DNA from: Halobaculum sp. MBLA0143
GTDB lineage: Archaea > Halobacteriota > Halobacteria > Halobacteriales > Haloferacaceae
Assembly (NCBI RefSeq): GCF_041361465.1
Contig: NZ_JBGKAC010000001.1
Span: 744,001-808,000, forward strand
Direction of reading: 5' to 3'
Length of the DNA stretch: 64,000 nucleotides
This document shows positions 1-8,228 of the stretch, piece after piece (position 1 is the stretch's first letter; every line of letters starts with the position of its first letter). The notes beneath the pieces were generated by a model. It did not search any database and was not told the origin of the DNA. It saw only the letters and a program-made list of their open reading frames with translations. The translations under genes were made by a program, and so were the position numbers.

Positions 1-383
1 TACGTCATGTCGTGGTTCTCCCGGGCGGTGTGCATGAAGTGGTTGCCACCGATCCCGTAGCCGTCGCCGTCACCGCCGGCGGCCACCACCTCTAGCTCCG
101 GGTTCGTCACCGCCGCCGCCCGAGCGACGGGCAGCGACCGACCGTGGATGGTGTGGAACCCGTAGCTGTCGAAGTAGCTGTTGAGCTTCCCGGAACACCC
201 GATCCCGGTCACGAGGAGTGCCTCCTCGGGTGTGCGGCCGACCTCCGGCATCGCACCCTTGAGGGCCTTCAGCACGCCGAAGTCACCACAGCCCGGACAC
301 CACGTCGGCTGAGGCTCGACCCCTGGCGTGTACTCTTCCTGCTCGATCTCGCGGTCGTCGTCGAATGCACTGAACGCGCTCAT
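1..383 (-). CDS. korB: 2-oxoacid:ferredoxin oxidoreductase beta subunit, partial
   Basis: N-terminal 127 residues of the thiamine-diphosphate-binding beta subunit of a pyruvate or 2-oxoglutarate:ferredoxin oxidoreductase, which decarboxylates a 2-oxoacid to an acyl-CoA and reduces ferredoxin. Visible are CPGCG near residue 30 (an iron-sulfur/TPP region motif), GIGCSGK, and the TPP-site motif GDGDGYGIGGNHFMH. The ATG at 381-383 follows the alpha-subunit stop by six bases, so the two are cotranscribed. The gene runs off the left edge, so its C-terminal half is not seen. Haloarchaea have both a pyruvate (Por) and a 2-oxoglutarate (Kor) version; the visible part does not settle which, so the symbol is provisional. 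Confidence 0.93.
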   Translation of the reverse strand, partial: MSAFSAFDDDREIEQEEYTPGVEPQPTWCPGCGDFGVLKALKGAMPEVGRTPEEALLVTGIGCSGKLNSYFDSYGFHTIHGRSLPVARAAAVTNPELEVVAAGGDGDGYGIGGNHFMHTARENHDMT

Positions 384-389
384 TGTAGA

Positions 390-2282
390 TCAGTCCCCTG
401 CAGCGGGAACGAACTTCGTCTCGTGGCCGGGGAGCTCCCCGTCCTCGACGATGCTTGTCTCGAACCCTTCGACGATCTCTGCCGGCTCGAACGGGTTGCC
501 GTTGTACTTCAACAGCGAGTGGAGCTTCTCTCCGAACCGCCCCAGCTCCTTCTGGGTGAGCCCCCGGAACTGTGCGGAGGCGTTCATCTCGACGACCATC
601 GCGTCCTCGACGGACGCGAGGAACTCGCTGACCTGGTCGACCGGGTACGGAGCGAGCTCGTTGACCGCCAGCGCCTTGACGCTGTGGCCCTGCTCGTTCA
701 ACCGATCGACCGCCTCCTCGACGGTCCCTTGCTGGCTCCCGAACGTGAGGATGCCGTACTCCGCCTCCTCCGGACCGTACGGCGCCAACAGCGAGTCGTC
801 GTCGAGATCGGCGCGGATCGCCGTCTCCTTCTCCAACCGCCGGTCCACCTGCGCGACCCGGTTGTCCGGGTCCTCGCTGATGTGGCCGGACGGGTTGTGT
901 TCGTTACCGGTGACGAGGTAGCGACCACCCTTCTGCCCCGGGATCGACCGCGGGCTCACGCCGTCGTCGACGTCGTGTTGGAAGCGGTGGAACTTCCCGT
1001 CCGGCGTGTGCGGCTCGTCTTCCAGCTCCGCCTCCGTGAGCGTCTTCCCGAGCGACGGGTTGGGCTCGCGGTCGAAGTGGCTCGCCGGGACGTTCGTCGA
1101 CTCGCCCGACAGCTTCTGGTCGTACACCAGGATCGTCGGGATCTGGTACTCGTAGGCGAGCTTGAACGCCCTACGGGCGTGGTCGTACGACTCTTGGACG
1201 GTGCCGGGCGCGAGCACGACTCGGTGGCTGTCGCCTTGGCTCGTGTACAGGACGTGCTCCAGGTCCCCCTGCTCCGGCTTCGTCGGCATCCCGGTGGAGG
1301 GGCCGGCGCGCATCGCCTCGACGAGCACGATCGGTGTCTCGGACATCTCCGCGAGCCCGAGCGGCTCCGACATCAGGGCGAAGCCACCGCCCGAGGAGCC
1401 GGACATCGCCTTCGCGCCGGCGTGGCTCGCACCGATGGCGAGTGCGGCCGCCGCAATCTCGTCTTCCACCTGCTCGGAGATCCCGCCCAACTGGGGCAGG
1501 TTCTGACTCATGATGGTGAACACCTCCGTCCACGGCGTCATCGGGTAGCCGGCGATGAACCGACAGCCCTCGTCGATAGCGCCGTAGGCGATGGCGTCCG
1601 ACCCGGACATGAGCACCTGTTCTTCCTCGTGTTCTCCCTCCGGAGCGGACACGTCGGGCGCGTCGGCGTCGTACTCCTCCTGGACGTGCTCGTAGCCGAG
1701 CTCCAACAGTTCGAGGTTCGGCTCCAGGATCTTCTCCGGCATCGCGTCCCGCATGAGCGCCTCGATGTACGAGAGATCCATCCCGGTGATGGCGGCCGTC
1801 ACGCCGACGCCGGCCGTGTTGCGCATGACCTCCCGTCCGTGTTCGCGGGCCATCGACCGCAGGTCCACGTCGTACACGTGCCAGTCGTTCTCCTCGACCC
1901 GTTGCTCGAAGTCCGGCACCTCGTCGGTGTCGACCAGTCCGGAGTCGTAGACGATCACGCCACCCTCGCGCAGATCGTCGAGGTTCTCCGACAGCGGTTT
2001 CACCTCCTCGTTGCCGTAGTACGCCTCCTCCTGGGGGTTCCGTGCGAAGGAGTCACCCAGCGCGAGGAGGAAGTTGTAGCCGTCTCCCCGGGACTTCACC
2101 GGGTCTGCGGACGCCCGTACCTCCACGTACGTGTGGCCACCGCGGATCCGCGAGGGATAGTGTCGGTGCGTGAACACGTTCAGCCCCGCGCGCATCAGCG
2201 ACTTGGCGAAGTTCTGGCTGGTCGAGGCGATCCCGTCGCCGGAGCCGCCAGCGACTCGCCAGATGAGTTCGTCGTCGGTCAT
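390..2282 (-). CDS. korA: 2-oxoacid:ferredoxin oxidoreductase alpha subunit
   Basis: Alpha subunit (630 residues) with the gamma domain fused at the N-terminus, as in haloarchaeal enzymes. The gamma part (about 1-190) begins with WRVAGGSGDGI and contains HRHYPSRIRGGHTY; the alpha part (about 215-590) contains GYPMTPWTE, GASHAGAKAMSGSSGGGF and the promoter-proximal pyrimidine-domain motif MRAGPSTGMPTK. It forms the heterodimer with the following beta subunit, six bases downstream. The open frame extends 71 codons further upstream, but homologues start at the sequence MTDDELIWR, so the ATG at 2280-2282 is chosen. Substrate (pyruvate versus 2-oxoglutarate) is not certain. Confidence 0.93.
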   Translation of the reverse strand: MTDDELIWRVAGGSGDGIASTSQNFAKSLMRAGLNVFTHRHYPSRIRGGHTYVEVRASADPVKSRGDGYNFLLALGDSFARNPQEEAYYGNEEVKPLSENLDDLREGGVIVYDSGLVDTDEVPDFEQRVEENDWHVYDVDLRSMAREHGREVMRNTAGVGVTAAITGMDLSYIEALMRDAMPEKILEPNLELLELGYEHVQEEYDADAPDVSAPEGEHEEEQVLMSGSDAIAYGAIDEGCRFIAGYPMTPWTEVFTIMSQNLPQLGGISEQVEDEIAAAALAIGASHAGAKAMSGSSGGGFALMSEPLGLAEMSETPIVLVEAMRAGPSTGMPTKPEQGDLEHVLYTSQGDSHRVVLAPGTVQESYDHARRAFKLAYEYQIPTILVYDQKLSGESTNVPASHFDREPNPSLGKTLTEAELEDEPHTPDGKFHRFQHDVDDGVSPRSIPGQKGGRYLVTGNEHNPSGHISEDPDNRVAQVDRRLEKETAIRADLDDDSLLAPYGPEEAEYGILTFGSQQGTVEEAVDRLNEQGHSVKALAVNELAPYPVDQVSEFLASVEDAMVVEMNASAQFRGLTQKELGRFGEKLHSLLKYNGNPFEPAEIVEGFETSIVEDGELPGHETKFVPAAGD

Positions 2283-2469
2283 AGTTGTTCCTGGCCTCAG
2301 TGAGGCCGTCAGCGATACTTGCCACCGACCGGTGAAATGACTTGCTATGGCTTCACAAGGAACGTTCGTGAGGGTTTCGGGGGTTTCGCCGAGTGCCCTG
2401 CGACAGTTACTTCTGCTCGTCTGTGCAACAGCATAGTAGTCAATACCGCTGTGTAATACGGCTAGAGCT

Positions 2470-2481
2470 AGAAAATAATAA
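2470..2481 (+). promoter_or_regulatory. TATA-like box of the protease gene
   Basis: The AT-rich run GAAAATAATAAG is centred about 31 bases before the ATG at 2507, the spacing expected for an archaeal promoter with a very short leader. The gene upstream (korA) is divergent. Confidence 0.55.
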
Positions 2482-2506
2482 GACGGGTGCGGCACCCCCG
2501 ACAGGT

Positions 2507-3634
2507 ATGCAGGAGTCCAACGACAGCGGTGTCAGTCGACGCGACGTGCTCGAACAGACCGGCGCGGCAGCGACCGCGCTCGCGGGCGTCGGGACCGTCC
2601 CAGCCGTCGCTGCGATAGGAGAACGGGAGACGACGATCACCACCCTCGCACAACGGGACGAAGCGCGCGGCACCGAGCGGGTGAGCAAGCGGTGGCTCCA
2701 ACAGACGAAGCGCGCGACCCGGGTGAAAGAACAGCTGATGAACGCCCACGAGGACAACGATGGTGTCCGGAGTATCGGGATCGTGTCGGCCGACCGGACC
2801 ATCGGTGATCTCCGTGCGGAGGCTGTGAGTGTGGAGGTAACAGACCCGGTTCACGCGCAGTCGATTCCGAGTTCGGTGGACGGGGTGCCTGTCGTTACCA
2901 ATATGGCCGGCCGGTCAGAACAGACCGGCGACGACTGTGCGAGTGACGACTACTGTCGAATCAACCCAGAGAGTATCTATGGTGGGCTGAGTGTGACGAC
3001 GATACATCAAGCGGGGACAATCGGATGCCGAGTGGTGTACAATGGAGCGTACCACATGCTATCTGCGAGACATACTTTTATTGACAAAAACAAAGATGGC
3101 TACTGTGAAGATAGTATCGATGTCTCAACCTGGCAACGCAATGGCACGACACTCGGATCAGCCGCAGCGGACTTCCGAAAACACGACGCAGCCCTCCTCC
3201 GGCTGAACGACGGAAACGAAGATACAGGCTACTCTAACGAGATGGTCAACGAGTCCGGCAAAGTTGTTGGTCGGGTGACTGAGAGCGGACTGAAGTACCT
3301 CAACGGTAACGACAGCGAAACTGTTCATAAACGGGCCCGGACTAGTGGTGCGCAGTCAGGGCAAGTCAAAGCAATTCAACTCACTAATCGCGACTGCCTA
3401 AGTGACCTCCCACTCATTGAGGGAGTCGTTCGATCCTCCACAGCACAACAGGACAAAGACTCCGGGAGTGTAGTGTACTACAGAGAGCCGCAGTCGTCAT
3501 CGACAGATCACCTGTACGTAGTCCACCTTGCAACGATAAGACGGTCTGACACCGGTTGGGCGGCCGGTTCGTCAGCGAACGATATGTACAACGATCAAGG
3601 TATCTGGTTCGGGGGTGAGCCGTATAGTGGATAA
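2507..3634 (+). CDS. Tat-secreted trypsin-like serine protease
   Basis: A 375-residue exported protein. Residues 1-36 form a twin-arginine signal (SRRDVL followed by an Ala/Gly/Val-rich stretch). Residues about 45-140 look like a propeptide region. The C-terminal part has the chymotrypsin-fold triad in the usual order: SARHTF (His189), HDAALLRL (Asp227) and DKDSGSVV (Ser319). Cysteines at 144, 150, 174, 200 and 297 could form disulfides outside the cell. The frame is open further upstream, but the ATG at 2507 begins the Tat signal and fits the promoter. The stop overlaps the start of the next gene by one base (TAATG), implying translational coupling to a membrane protein. The gene is AT-richer than its surroundings. 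The protease fold is inferred from motifs; the substrate is unknown. Confidence 0.75.
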   Translation: MQESNDSGVSRRDVLEQTGAAATALAGVGTVPAVAAIGERETTITTLAQRDEARGTERVSKRWLQQTKRATRVKEQLMNAHEDNDGVRSIGIVSADRTIGDLRAEAVSVEVTDPVHAQSIPSSVDGVPVVTNMAGRSEQTGDDCASDDYCRINPESIYGGLSVTTIHQAGTIGCRVVYNGAYHMLSARHTFIDKNKDGYCEDSIDVSTWQRNGTTLGSAAADFRKHDAALLRLNDGNEDTGYSNEMVNESGKVVGRVTESGLKYLNGNDSETVHKRARTSGAQSGQVKAIQLTNRDCLSDLPLIEGVVRSSTAQQDKDSGSVVYYREPQSSSTDHLYVVHLATIRRSDTGWAAGSSANDMYNDQGIWFGGEPYSG

Positions 3635-4458
3635 TGTCTGATAATTTGAACACACCAGACTGGCGGGCCGTCCCAGGCTTTGTTGTCTCTGCTATTATAA
3701 TCTTAATAGTCTTTATTGGCGCATACAATTCAATCAGTGGAGAAAACAGTGCGGTTGACTATCTACTTGGTGTGTACAGTATGGGAGACCAGTTCTGGAC
3801 ACTGTTCATGATGTCAGTTATGAGTATACTCACTACTTACTCAGTAAAAATTGAACGTCAAATCCCGCGCTACGCATTAGCCACTGCTGGTGGGATACTC
3901 GTCGTCACAGAGCTACGATTCGATATTAACGCATTTACAAAGATTATCATTTTTTTACTTTCAATATTTCTTTTATCATTACTGCTATTTGAAATCTACG
4001 AAAGCAAGAGAGATGAGACGAGCACAGACGTGGTTGAACTGACACCCCAGCGTTTGTTCGAGCTAGTAGCTCTTGTTTCTTGCATACTTCTTTCTGTAGG
4101 TGTAGTTACATCAGCTTTGTCAGTGCTGTTTGGGGCAAGTCCACTCCTCGGTGACCTGGCGGGATCTCGGATTGGAATCGTGTATTTTGTCGGTCCTGAG
4201 GAGGTCCACGATGAGGCGCGGAGTGTGTTCCGTGCTGTAATAGTTTCACTTGTGTTTGTTACTGTCGTTGCTGATGCAGTCCGAAACCGTGAGTTACAGT
4301 GGCTCTCAGTCGTGGCGCTCGTCGTCAGCATCGGTGGAACGAGCTTCTTCTGGTATTACACTTTCTGGACCGCGGCAGTCGCAGCAGCGGGCGCACTGCT
4401 CACCGTAATCGTCGTCGCGCTCGCGCTCGACGAGCGATCGGAAACCCATTCAGAGTGA
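3634..4458 (+). CDS. Eight-helix membrane protein, array copy 1
   Basis: A 274-residue integral membrane protein of no family I recognise. Hydrophobic segments lie near residues 13-31, 54-71, 79-95, 102-121, 144-167, 198-216, 222-241 and 245-265. Features shared with the three paralogues downstream are ELR[FY] at the end of helix 3, a loop with [YF]-x-x-G-x-[ED] followed by EA/ET before helix 6, and a C-terminal FFWYYTFWTA-x-VA-x-x-GALLTVIV block ending in a short acidic tail. It starts inside the stop codon of the protease gene, so the two products are probably made together. AT-rich, unlike the flanking housekeeping genes. Possible roles (inferred only) are inhibitor or immunity partner, sensor or anchor for the secreted protease. 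Confidence 0.85.
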   Translation: MSDNLNTPDWRAVPGFVVSAIIILIVFIGAYNSISGENSAVDYLLGVYSMGDQFWTLFMMSVMSILTTYSVKIERQIPRYALATAGGILVVTELRFDINAFTKIIIFLLSIFLLSLLLFEIYESKRDETSTDVVELTPQRLFELVALVSCILLSVGVVTSALSVLFGASPLLGDLAGSRIGIVYFVGPEEVHDEARSVFRAVIVSLVFVTVVADAVRNRELQWLSVVALVVSIGGTSFFWYYTFWTAAVAAAGALLTVIVVALALDERSETHSE

Positions 4459-4528
4459 CTCTTCCCCGCCTGATTATAAATACACAATTAGAACTAAGTT
4501 ATCCGGTATAACTATATCAGTAAGAACG

Positions 4529-4652
4529 TTACTACTCCCGCACAACAGGACGGAGCGCACCACTCGCTAGCGAGAAGGGCCAGCAGGACCCAATCGGAAT
4601 CATGTACAACGAACACGGCATCTGGTACGGAGGCGAACCATTCAGTGGATGA
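4529..4652 (+). pseudogene. Protease relic before array copy 2
   Basis: Remnant of a second protease gene. The last 17 codons survive in frame and read MYNEHGIWYGGEPFSG then TGA, matching MYNDQGIWFGGEPYSG at the end of the intact protease. The TGA at 4650-4652 overlaps the next ATG (4649-4651), reproducing the coupled junction of copy 1. Bases 4529-4560 resemble the segment coding for TTLAQRDEARG near the protease N-terminus. Everything between has been deleted, including the catalytic domain. Confidence 0.8.
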
Positions 4653-5476
4653 CGGGCGGCTCCCGTTGGTGGTCAGACCGACGAGCTGTCCCCGGCTTAG
4701 CCGTCGCTGTACTCATCGTGATGTTTGCTCTGCTCTCTCTGTTCTCTTTCCCCTCTTTCGGGAGAATGCCTGTGACTTACTTATTAGGCAACCCTTCAAG
4801 AAGCAATGCTTTCTGGATGATACTATTCTTACTGCTATTTGGAATATTTATTTCTTACTCACTAAGTGCTAGACGAAGATTCACCCGGTACACGCTGGCT
4901 GCCACAGGGACTGTTCTCACAGCCGCAGAACTTCGATACTTCGACGACGCGAGTGTCCAGATACTCGCTGTTCTAGTTTCTCTCTACCTCGTCTCTGTGC
5001 TCTCTTTCGAGGTCTTCGACGGCGAGGTGAGCCCAAGCGAGGAGCCCCTCGGACTTCCGCCGAGTAGTTTGTTCGAAGCTCTAGCAATTGTCGCTTGTGT
5101 CCTTCTCTTCGCGGGAGTCGCAGGGTCACTCCTGTCCGTGTTGTTGCTCGGAGAGAGCCCACTGCTCGGAAAGTTGGCGGGATCACCAGTCGCTGTCGTG
5201 TACCTCACTGGCTCTGACGCAGCCGCCTACGAAGCCCGAGTGCCGGTCCAGGCTGCTACTGTAGCGGTAATGTTCGTCGCCGTCGTCGCCGACGCGGTCA
5301 GACACTGCGAAGTGCGGTGGCTAACAGCTATTACTCTCGCCGTCGACATCGCTGGGATGATGTTCTTTTGGTACTATACATTTTGGACCGCGACCGTCGC
5401 AGCAGTGGGCGCACTGCTCACCGTGATCGTGCTTGCGCTCGTGCTCGACGAACGAACCGAGGCGACTCTGGACTGA
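4649..5476 (+). CDS. Eight-helix membrane protein, array copy 2
   Basis: A 275-residue paralogue of copy 1 with the same helix pattern and motifs: RRAVPG before helix 1, AELRY at helix 3, LLGKLAGSPVAVVYLTG in the loop after helix 5, and MMFFWYYTFWTATVA at the end. The ATG overlaps the stop of the protease relic just upstream. Helices 1-3 retain AT-rich codons, while the second half is closer to host composition, suggesting partial amelioration. No function is known. The intact frame beside a dead protease gene argues that the membrane protein is what selection keeps. Confidence 0.85.
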   Translation: MTGGSRWWSDRRAVPGLAVAVLIVMFALLSLFSFPSFGRMPVTYLLGNPSRSNAFWMILFLLLFGIFISYSLSARRRFTRYTLAATGTVLTAAELRYFDDASVQILAVLVSLYLVSVLSFEVFDGEVSPSEEPLGLPPSSLFEALAIVACVLLFAGVAGSLLSVLLLGESPLLGKLAGSPVAVVYLTGSDAAAYEARVPVQAATVAVMFVAVVADAVRHCEVRWLTAITLAVDIAGMMFFWYYTFWTATVAAVGALLTVIVLALVLDERTEATLD

Positions 5477-5523
5477 GTTTACTCTGTGCGGTTGCTAATG
5501 TGCAACAAATCTAAGTTGGCCGG

Positions 5524-5588
5524 CACAGACAGGTCTGCACAACCCGGGTGAAAACCAGGTGATGGACGCTCACGGGAACAGTGAGGGT
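5524..5588 (+). pseudogene. Protease relic before array copy 3
   Basis: About 65 bases resembling the protease segment at 2698-2771 that codes for TRVKEQLMNAHEDNDGV: both carry ACCCGGGTGAAA, then CAG-TGATG-ACGC-CACG in the same order. The copy is frameshifted and stops early. It abuts and slightly overlaps the start of copy 3. Here the surviving part is N-terminal, unlike the relics before copies 2 and 4. Confidence 0.65.
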
Positions 5589-6414
5589 GAATAACAACCT
5601 CGGCTGGAGATCACTTCCTGCAATCCTTGTAGCAACGGTTCCGATCTACTACTCCGTCTACACGTTGTCAAAACCCGTGAGAACAGTCACAAAGTTCTGG
5701 TATTTTTTTGAACCTGAGTCCCTGCCGGAGCATTTCTGGTCTCCTCTATTTCTACTCTTTTCAGGAGTTGCAGTTATATTCACTCAACAGGTCAGACATA
5801 GTCTCTCTCGACGCACGTTGGCCGTATCTGGTAGTGTAATTATTTCCGCTGAACTGCGGTATGCTCTTAGTGCAAGCGAACAAGCAACGTTTTTCACTTT
5901 ATTTGCCTTATTTATACCACTGTTTTTATCTACGGTTCTATACGAAGTCTCCAACAGTAGAGGTGTAGATACCGGTGGAGATCGACTTCACTTTCGTGGC
6001 AACACGACGCTTGGCCGAGTTGCGGTAGCTGCGTGTGTGCTCCTCGTCGGTGTGACTGTGTGCATTGCCATTTTAGTGCTCATAATTGAAACGCCCACAC
6101 TTTCGCCAGGGACAAGCGCATCTACCCCAGGGATTGCGTTTCTCGTTGGTGGACAGGAGGCGCAGGCTGAAACACGGATACAGTTCTGGGCCGTTGCTGT
6201 AGCCGTAGTATTCGTTGTCGTCGTCATTGACGCCACGCGATACCGCGAGATTCGGTGGCTCACGGTACTCGCACTCGTCGTCAACACGGGTGCCGTGACC
6301 TTCCTCTGGTACCCGAGCCTCTGGACCGCGACAGTCGCCACGGTCGGCGCGTTACTCACCGTGATCGTCGTCGCGCTCGTACTCGACGGGCGATCCGAAA
6401 CTACTCTGGATTGA
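5581..6414 (+). CDS. Eight-helix membrane protein, array copy 3
   Basis: A 277-residue paralogue of copies 1 and 2, with GWRSLPA before helix 1, AELRYAL at helix 3, GIAFLVGGQEAQAETR before helix 6 and a C-terminal WTATVATVGALLTVIVVALV block. The FFWYYTFW motif of copies 1 and 2 is changed to FLWYPSLW. The GTG at 5581 aligns best with the other copies; a second GTG at 5587 is also possible. It follows a short N-terminal relic of the protease gene. Helices 2-4 are markedly AT-rich. Function unknown. Confidence 0.83.
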   Translation: MRVNNNLGWRSLPAILVATVPIYYSVYTLSKPVRTVTKFWYFFEPESLPEHFWSPLFLLFSGVAVIFTQQVRHSLSRRTLAVSGSVIISAELRYALSASEQATFFTLFALFIPLFLSTVLYEVSNSRGVDTGGDRLHFRGNTTLGRVAVAACVLLVGVTVCIAILVLIIETPTLSPGTSASTPGIAFLVGGQEAQAETRIQFWAVAVAVVFVVVVIDATRYREIRWLTVLALVVNTGAVTFLWYPSLWTATVATVGALLTVIVVALVLDGRSETTLD

Positions 6415-6487
6415 GTTCCACACCACCTGGATATAAGTACGTAGCCAAGATCAATCACGCTCTACACAGCTAGACCACGGGGGCGGC

Positions 6488-6617
6488 TCCACTCTCGCAA
6501 CGCGAGACGAACTCCGGCACTCGTCGGCGGGGACGGCCAGCAGGACGCAATCGGCACCTCCGGAACAACACGTACGAAGATCAGGTGATCTCGTTTGATC
6601 AAAAGCAGTACAGCGGC
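6488..6617 (+). pseudogene. Protease relic before array copy 4
   Basis: Two fragments of the protease gene. Bases 6488-6520 can be read as STLATRDELRH, resembling TTLAQRDEARG. Bases 6564-6617 read NNTYEDQVISFDQKQYSG, which aligns without gaps to the protease ending NDMYNDQGIWFGGEPYSG with nine identities. The frames are no longer continuous and the stop has moved downstream (TAG at 6630-6632). The fragment junction GGCCAGCAGGAC-CAATCGG is shared with the relic before copy 2. Confidence 0.65.
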
Positions 6618-6624
6618 CGACAAG

Positions 6625-7455
6625 GTGGCTAGTGTCCGAAAGTACAGTCGACTACCGGCCATCGTCGTCGGCGGGGGTCTGATCGCTATCGCTCTCGTGA
6701 GCTGGTTTACACCCCTCAGATACCTCGGAGCGGGCACGTTCGCAACTGTCGAGTACCTTCTCGGAGTCAATGAGGCGGAGCCGTACTACTACCAATCGCT
6801 GGGGTACTTCCTGACCGGTGCCTCTGTGTGCTACGCTAGCTATCGAACTCGGACACTCCTACTCGGTGTACTGTCGGGAACAGGTGTCGTCTTCCTGCTC
6901 GGTGAACTACGATTCGGGGTTCAGTTGCTCTCCCTCGCAGGGCTCGGTGCTGTTCTAACGGGGACGGTGGGGCTGTTAGCACTCCTGTCTCGTTCCGACG
7001 GGCACAGTTCATCTCTCCCGAGCAGACTGGCTCGGCTCATCGATACTGATGTCCGTGAACCTGAACGCCTCGCCGGCTATTCGGCGTGTGTGGTGGTGTG
7101 CGTGGTCCTCGGTGCGTATACTGCCGTCGGAGACCCGTTCGCAGGTACAGCAGAGCCAGTACCGGCATTCCTCTATCTCACCGGCAAAGAGAGTGTCTAC
7201 GCTGAAGCCCAGGGCTCGTTTCGGACGGCAATCGCTCTCGGGTCGTTCGCGGCCTTCGTGGCGGACACGACGCGGCAGGGCGCAACTCGGTGGCTGGCGC
7301 TAACGGCAGTTGTGCTCAACCTCTCTGCTATCAGTGTCCTGTGGTTCTGGAACGCTCGGGGTCTCGCAGCTGCAATCGTCGGGGTGCTCGTCACCGTCGC
7401 CGCGGTCGGCGCAGCAACTAGAGGAGAGACGGAGCGCGAAGCTGCATCCCCCTGA
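6625..7455 (+). CDS. Eight-helix membrane protein, array copy 4
   Basis: The most divergent paralogue, 276 residues from the GTG at 6625; a TTG at 6595 would add ten residues that belong to the relic reading. Family marks are RLPAIVVGG before helix 1, GELRFGV at helix 3, PAFLYLTGKESVYAEAQGSFRT before helix 6 and a final pair of helices, but the FFWYYTFW motif is replaced by VLWFWNARG. Base composition is close to that of the host, so this may be the oldest copy. Function unknown. Confidence 0.82.
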   Translation: MASVRKYSRLPAIVVGGGLIAIALVSWFTPLRYLGAGTFATVEYLLGVNEAEPYYYQSLGYFLTGASVCYASYRTRTLLLGVLSGTGVVFLLGELRFGVQLLSLAGLGAVLTGTVGLLALLSRSDGHSSSLPSRLARLIDTDVREPERLAGYSACVVVCVVLGAYTAVGDPFAGTAEPVPAFLYLTGKESVYAEAQGSFRTAIALGSFAAFVADTTRQGATRWLALTAVVLNLSAISVLWFWNARGLAAAIVGVLVTVAAVGAATRGETEREAASP

Positions 7456-7508
7456 GCCGCCCCCGAGCCTCCCCAGCTTCAAGTACCATCCCGGGACCAC
7501 ACGCCCCG

Positions 7509-8228
7509 ATGGAGACACGACGGACGCTGAACGCGACGGTCGTCACCCTGCTCTTGCTGGCGGTGCCGGTCGGCGCCGCACAGTTCGGCACCGACACACG
7601 CACGACGGCCAACGAGCCGCCGCGGCCGGAGGCCGGGTTAGACCGGACCGTCACCGTCGGGACGACGGTGTACCTCGACGCCGGTGGGTCGACGGACCCG
7701 GACGGGACGATCGTCGACTACGAGTGGACGGTCACGCCGCCGGACGGCCAAGAGCGACAGCTGTCGACGACCGGCCCGTTGGCGCAGTTTACCCCGCAGA
7801 CGACCGGCCGGCACGCGGTTCGGGTCGTCGTGACGGACGACGACGGGGCAACCAGGACGGACACGGCGTTCCTCCAGGCGGTCGCCCCGCCGGAGACGGC
7901 GACACCGACGGCGACTGCGACGCCACAGTCCACCCAGCCTCCGACCCCGACCGCGACGACACCCCCGAACACGGAGCAGCCGGGCGAGCAGCCACCAACG
8001 GGAGCGACGCCGACGGCGACCCCGACCCCGGCACCGTCGTTGCTCCCCGGCGGTGGCGGCGGCGGACTGTTACCCTCTGGCCCGGCGCTCCCAGCCCCCG
8101 GGTGGAACGCGAGTGGGCCGCCGTCGGACAGAAAGAGGTTACTGCCGGCCGACCGAGCGGACCCGCATGGGCTCTCAGTCGTTCGAGACGACGACGGCGT
8201 TCGAGACGCTGCGGTGTGTCGACTGTGA
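7509..8228 (+). CDS. Secreted PKD-domain protein
   Basis: A 239-residue exported protein with a hydrophobic signal (residues 9-24, LNATVVTLLLLAVPVGAA), one PKD/Ig-like domain at about 35-115 (DAGGSTDPDGTIVDYEW and VTDDDGATRTD are the hallmark strands) and a Thr/Pro-rich linker at about 120-185, probably a glycosylated stalk, followed by LLPGGGGGG. PKD domains are extracellular binding modules. The last 20 codons overlap the start of threonine synthase in another frame, and the tail after residue 200 is polar and unlike a normal end, so a frameshift near 8060-8150 or a shorter real product is possible. Neighbours give no further clue. Confidence 0.65.
   Translation: METRRTLNATVVTLLLLAVPVGAAQFGTDTRTTANEPPRPEAGLDRTVTVGTTVYLDAGGSTDPDGTIVDYEWTVTPPDGQERQLSTTGPLAQFTPQTTGRHAVRVVVTDDDGATRTDTAFLQAVAPPETATPTATATPQSTQPPTPTATTPPNTEQPGEQPPTGATPTATPTPAPSLLPGGGGGGLLPSGPALPAPGWNASGPPSDRKRLLPADRADPHGLSVVRDDDGVRDAAVCRL

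Noticed and set aside
144-2303. A 719-codon plus-strand frame opposite korA
   Set aside because: It is the antisense shadow of the well-conserved korA gene, common in GC-rich genomes.
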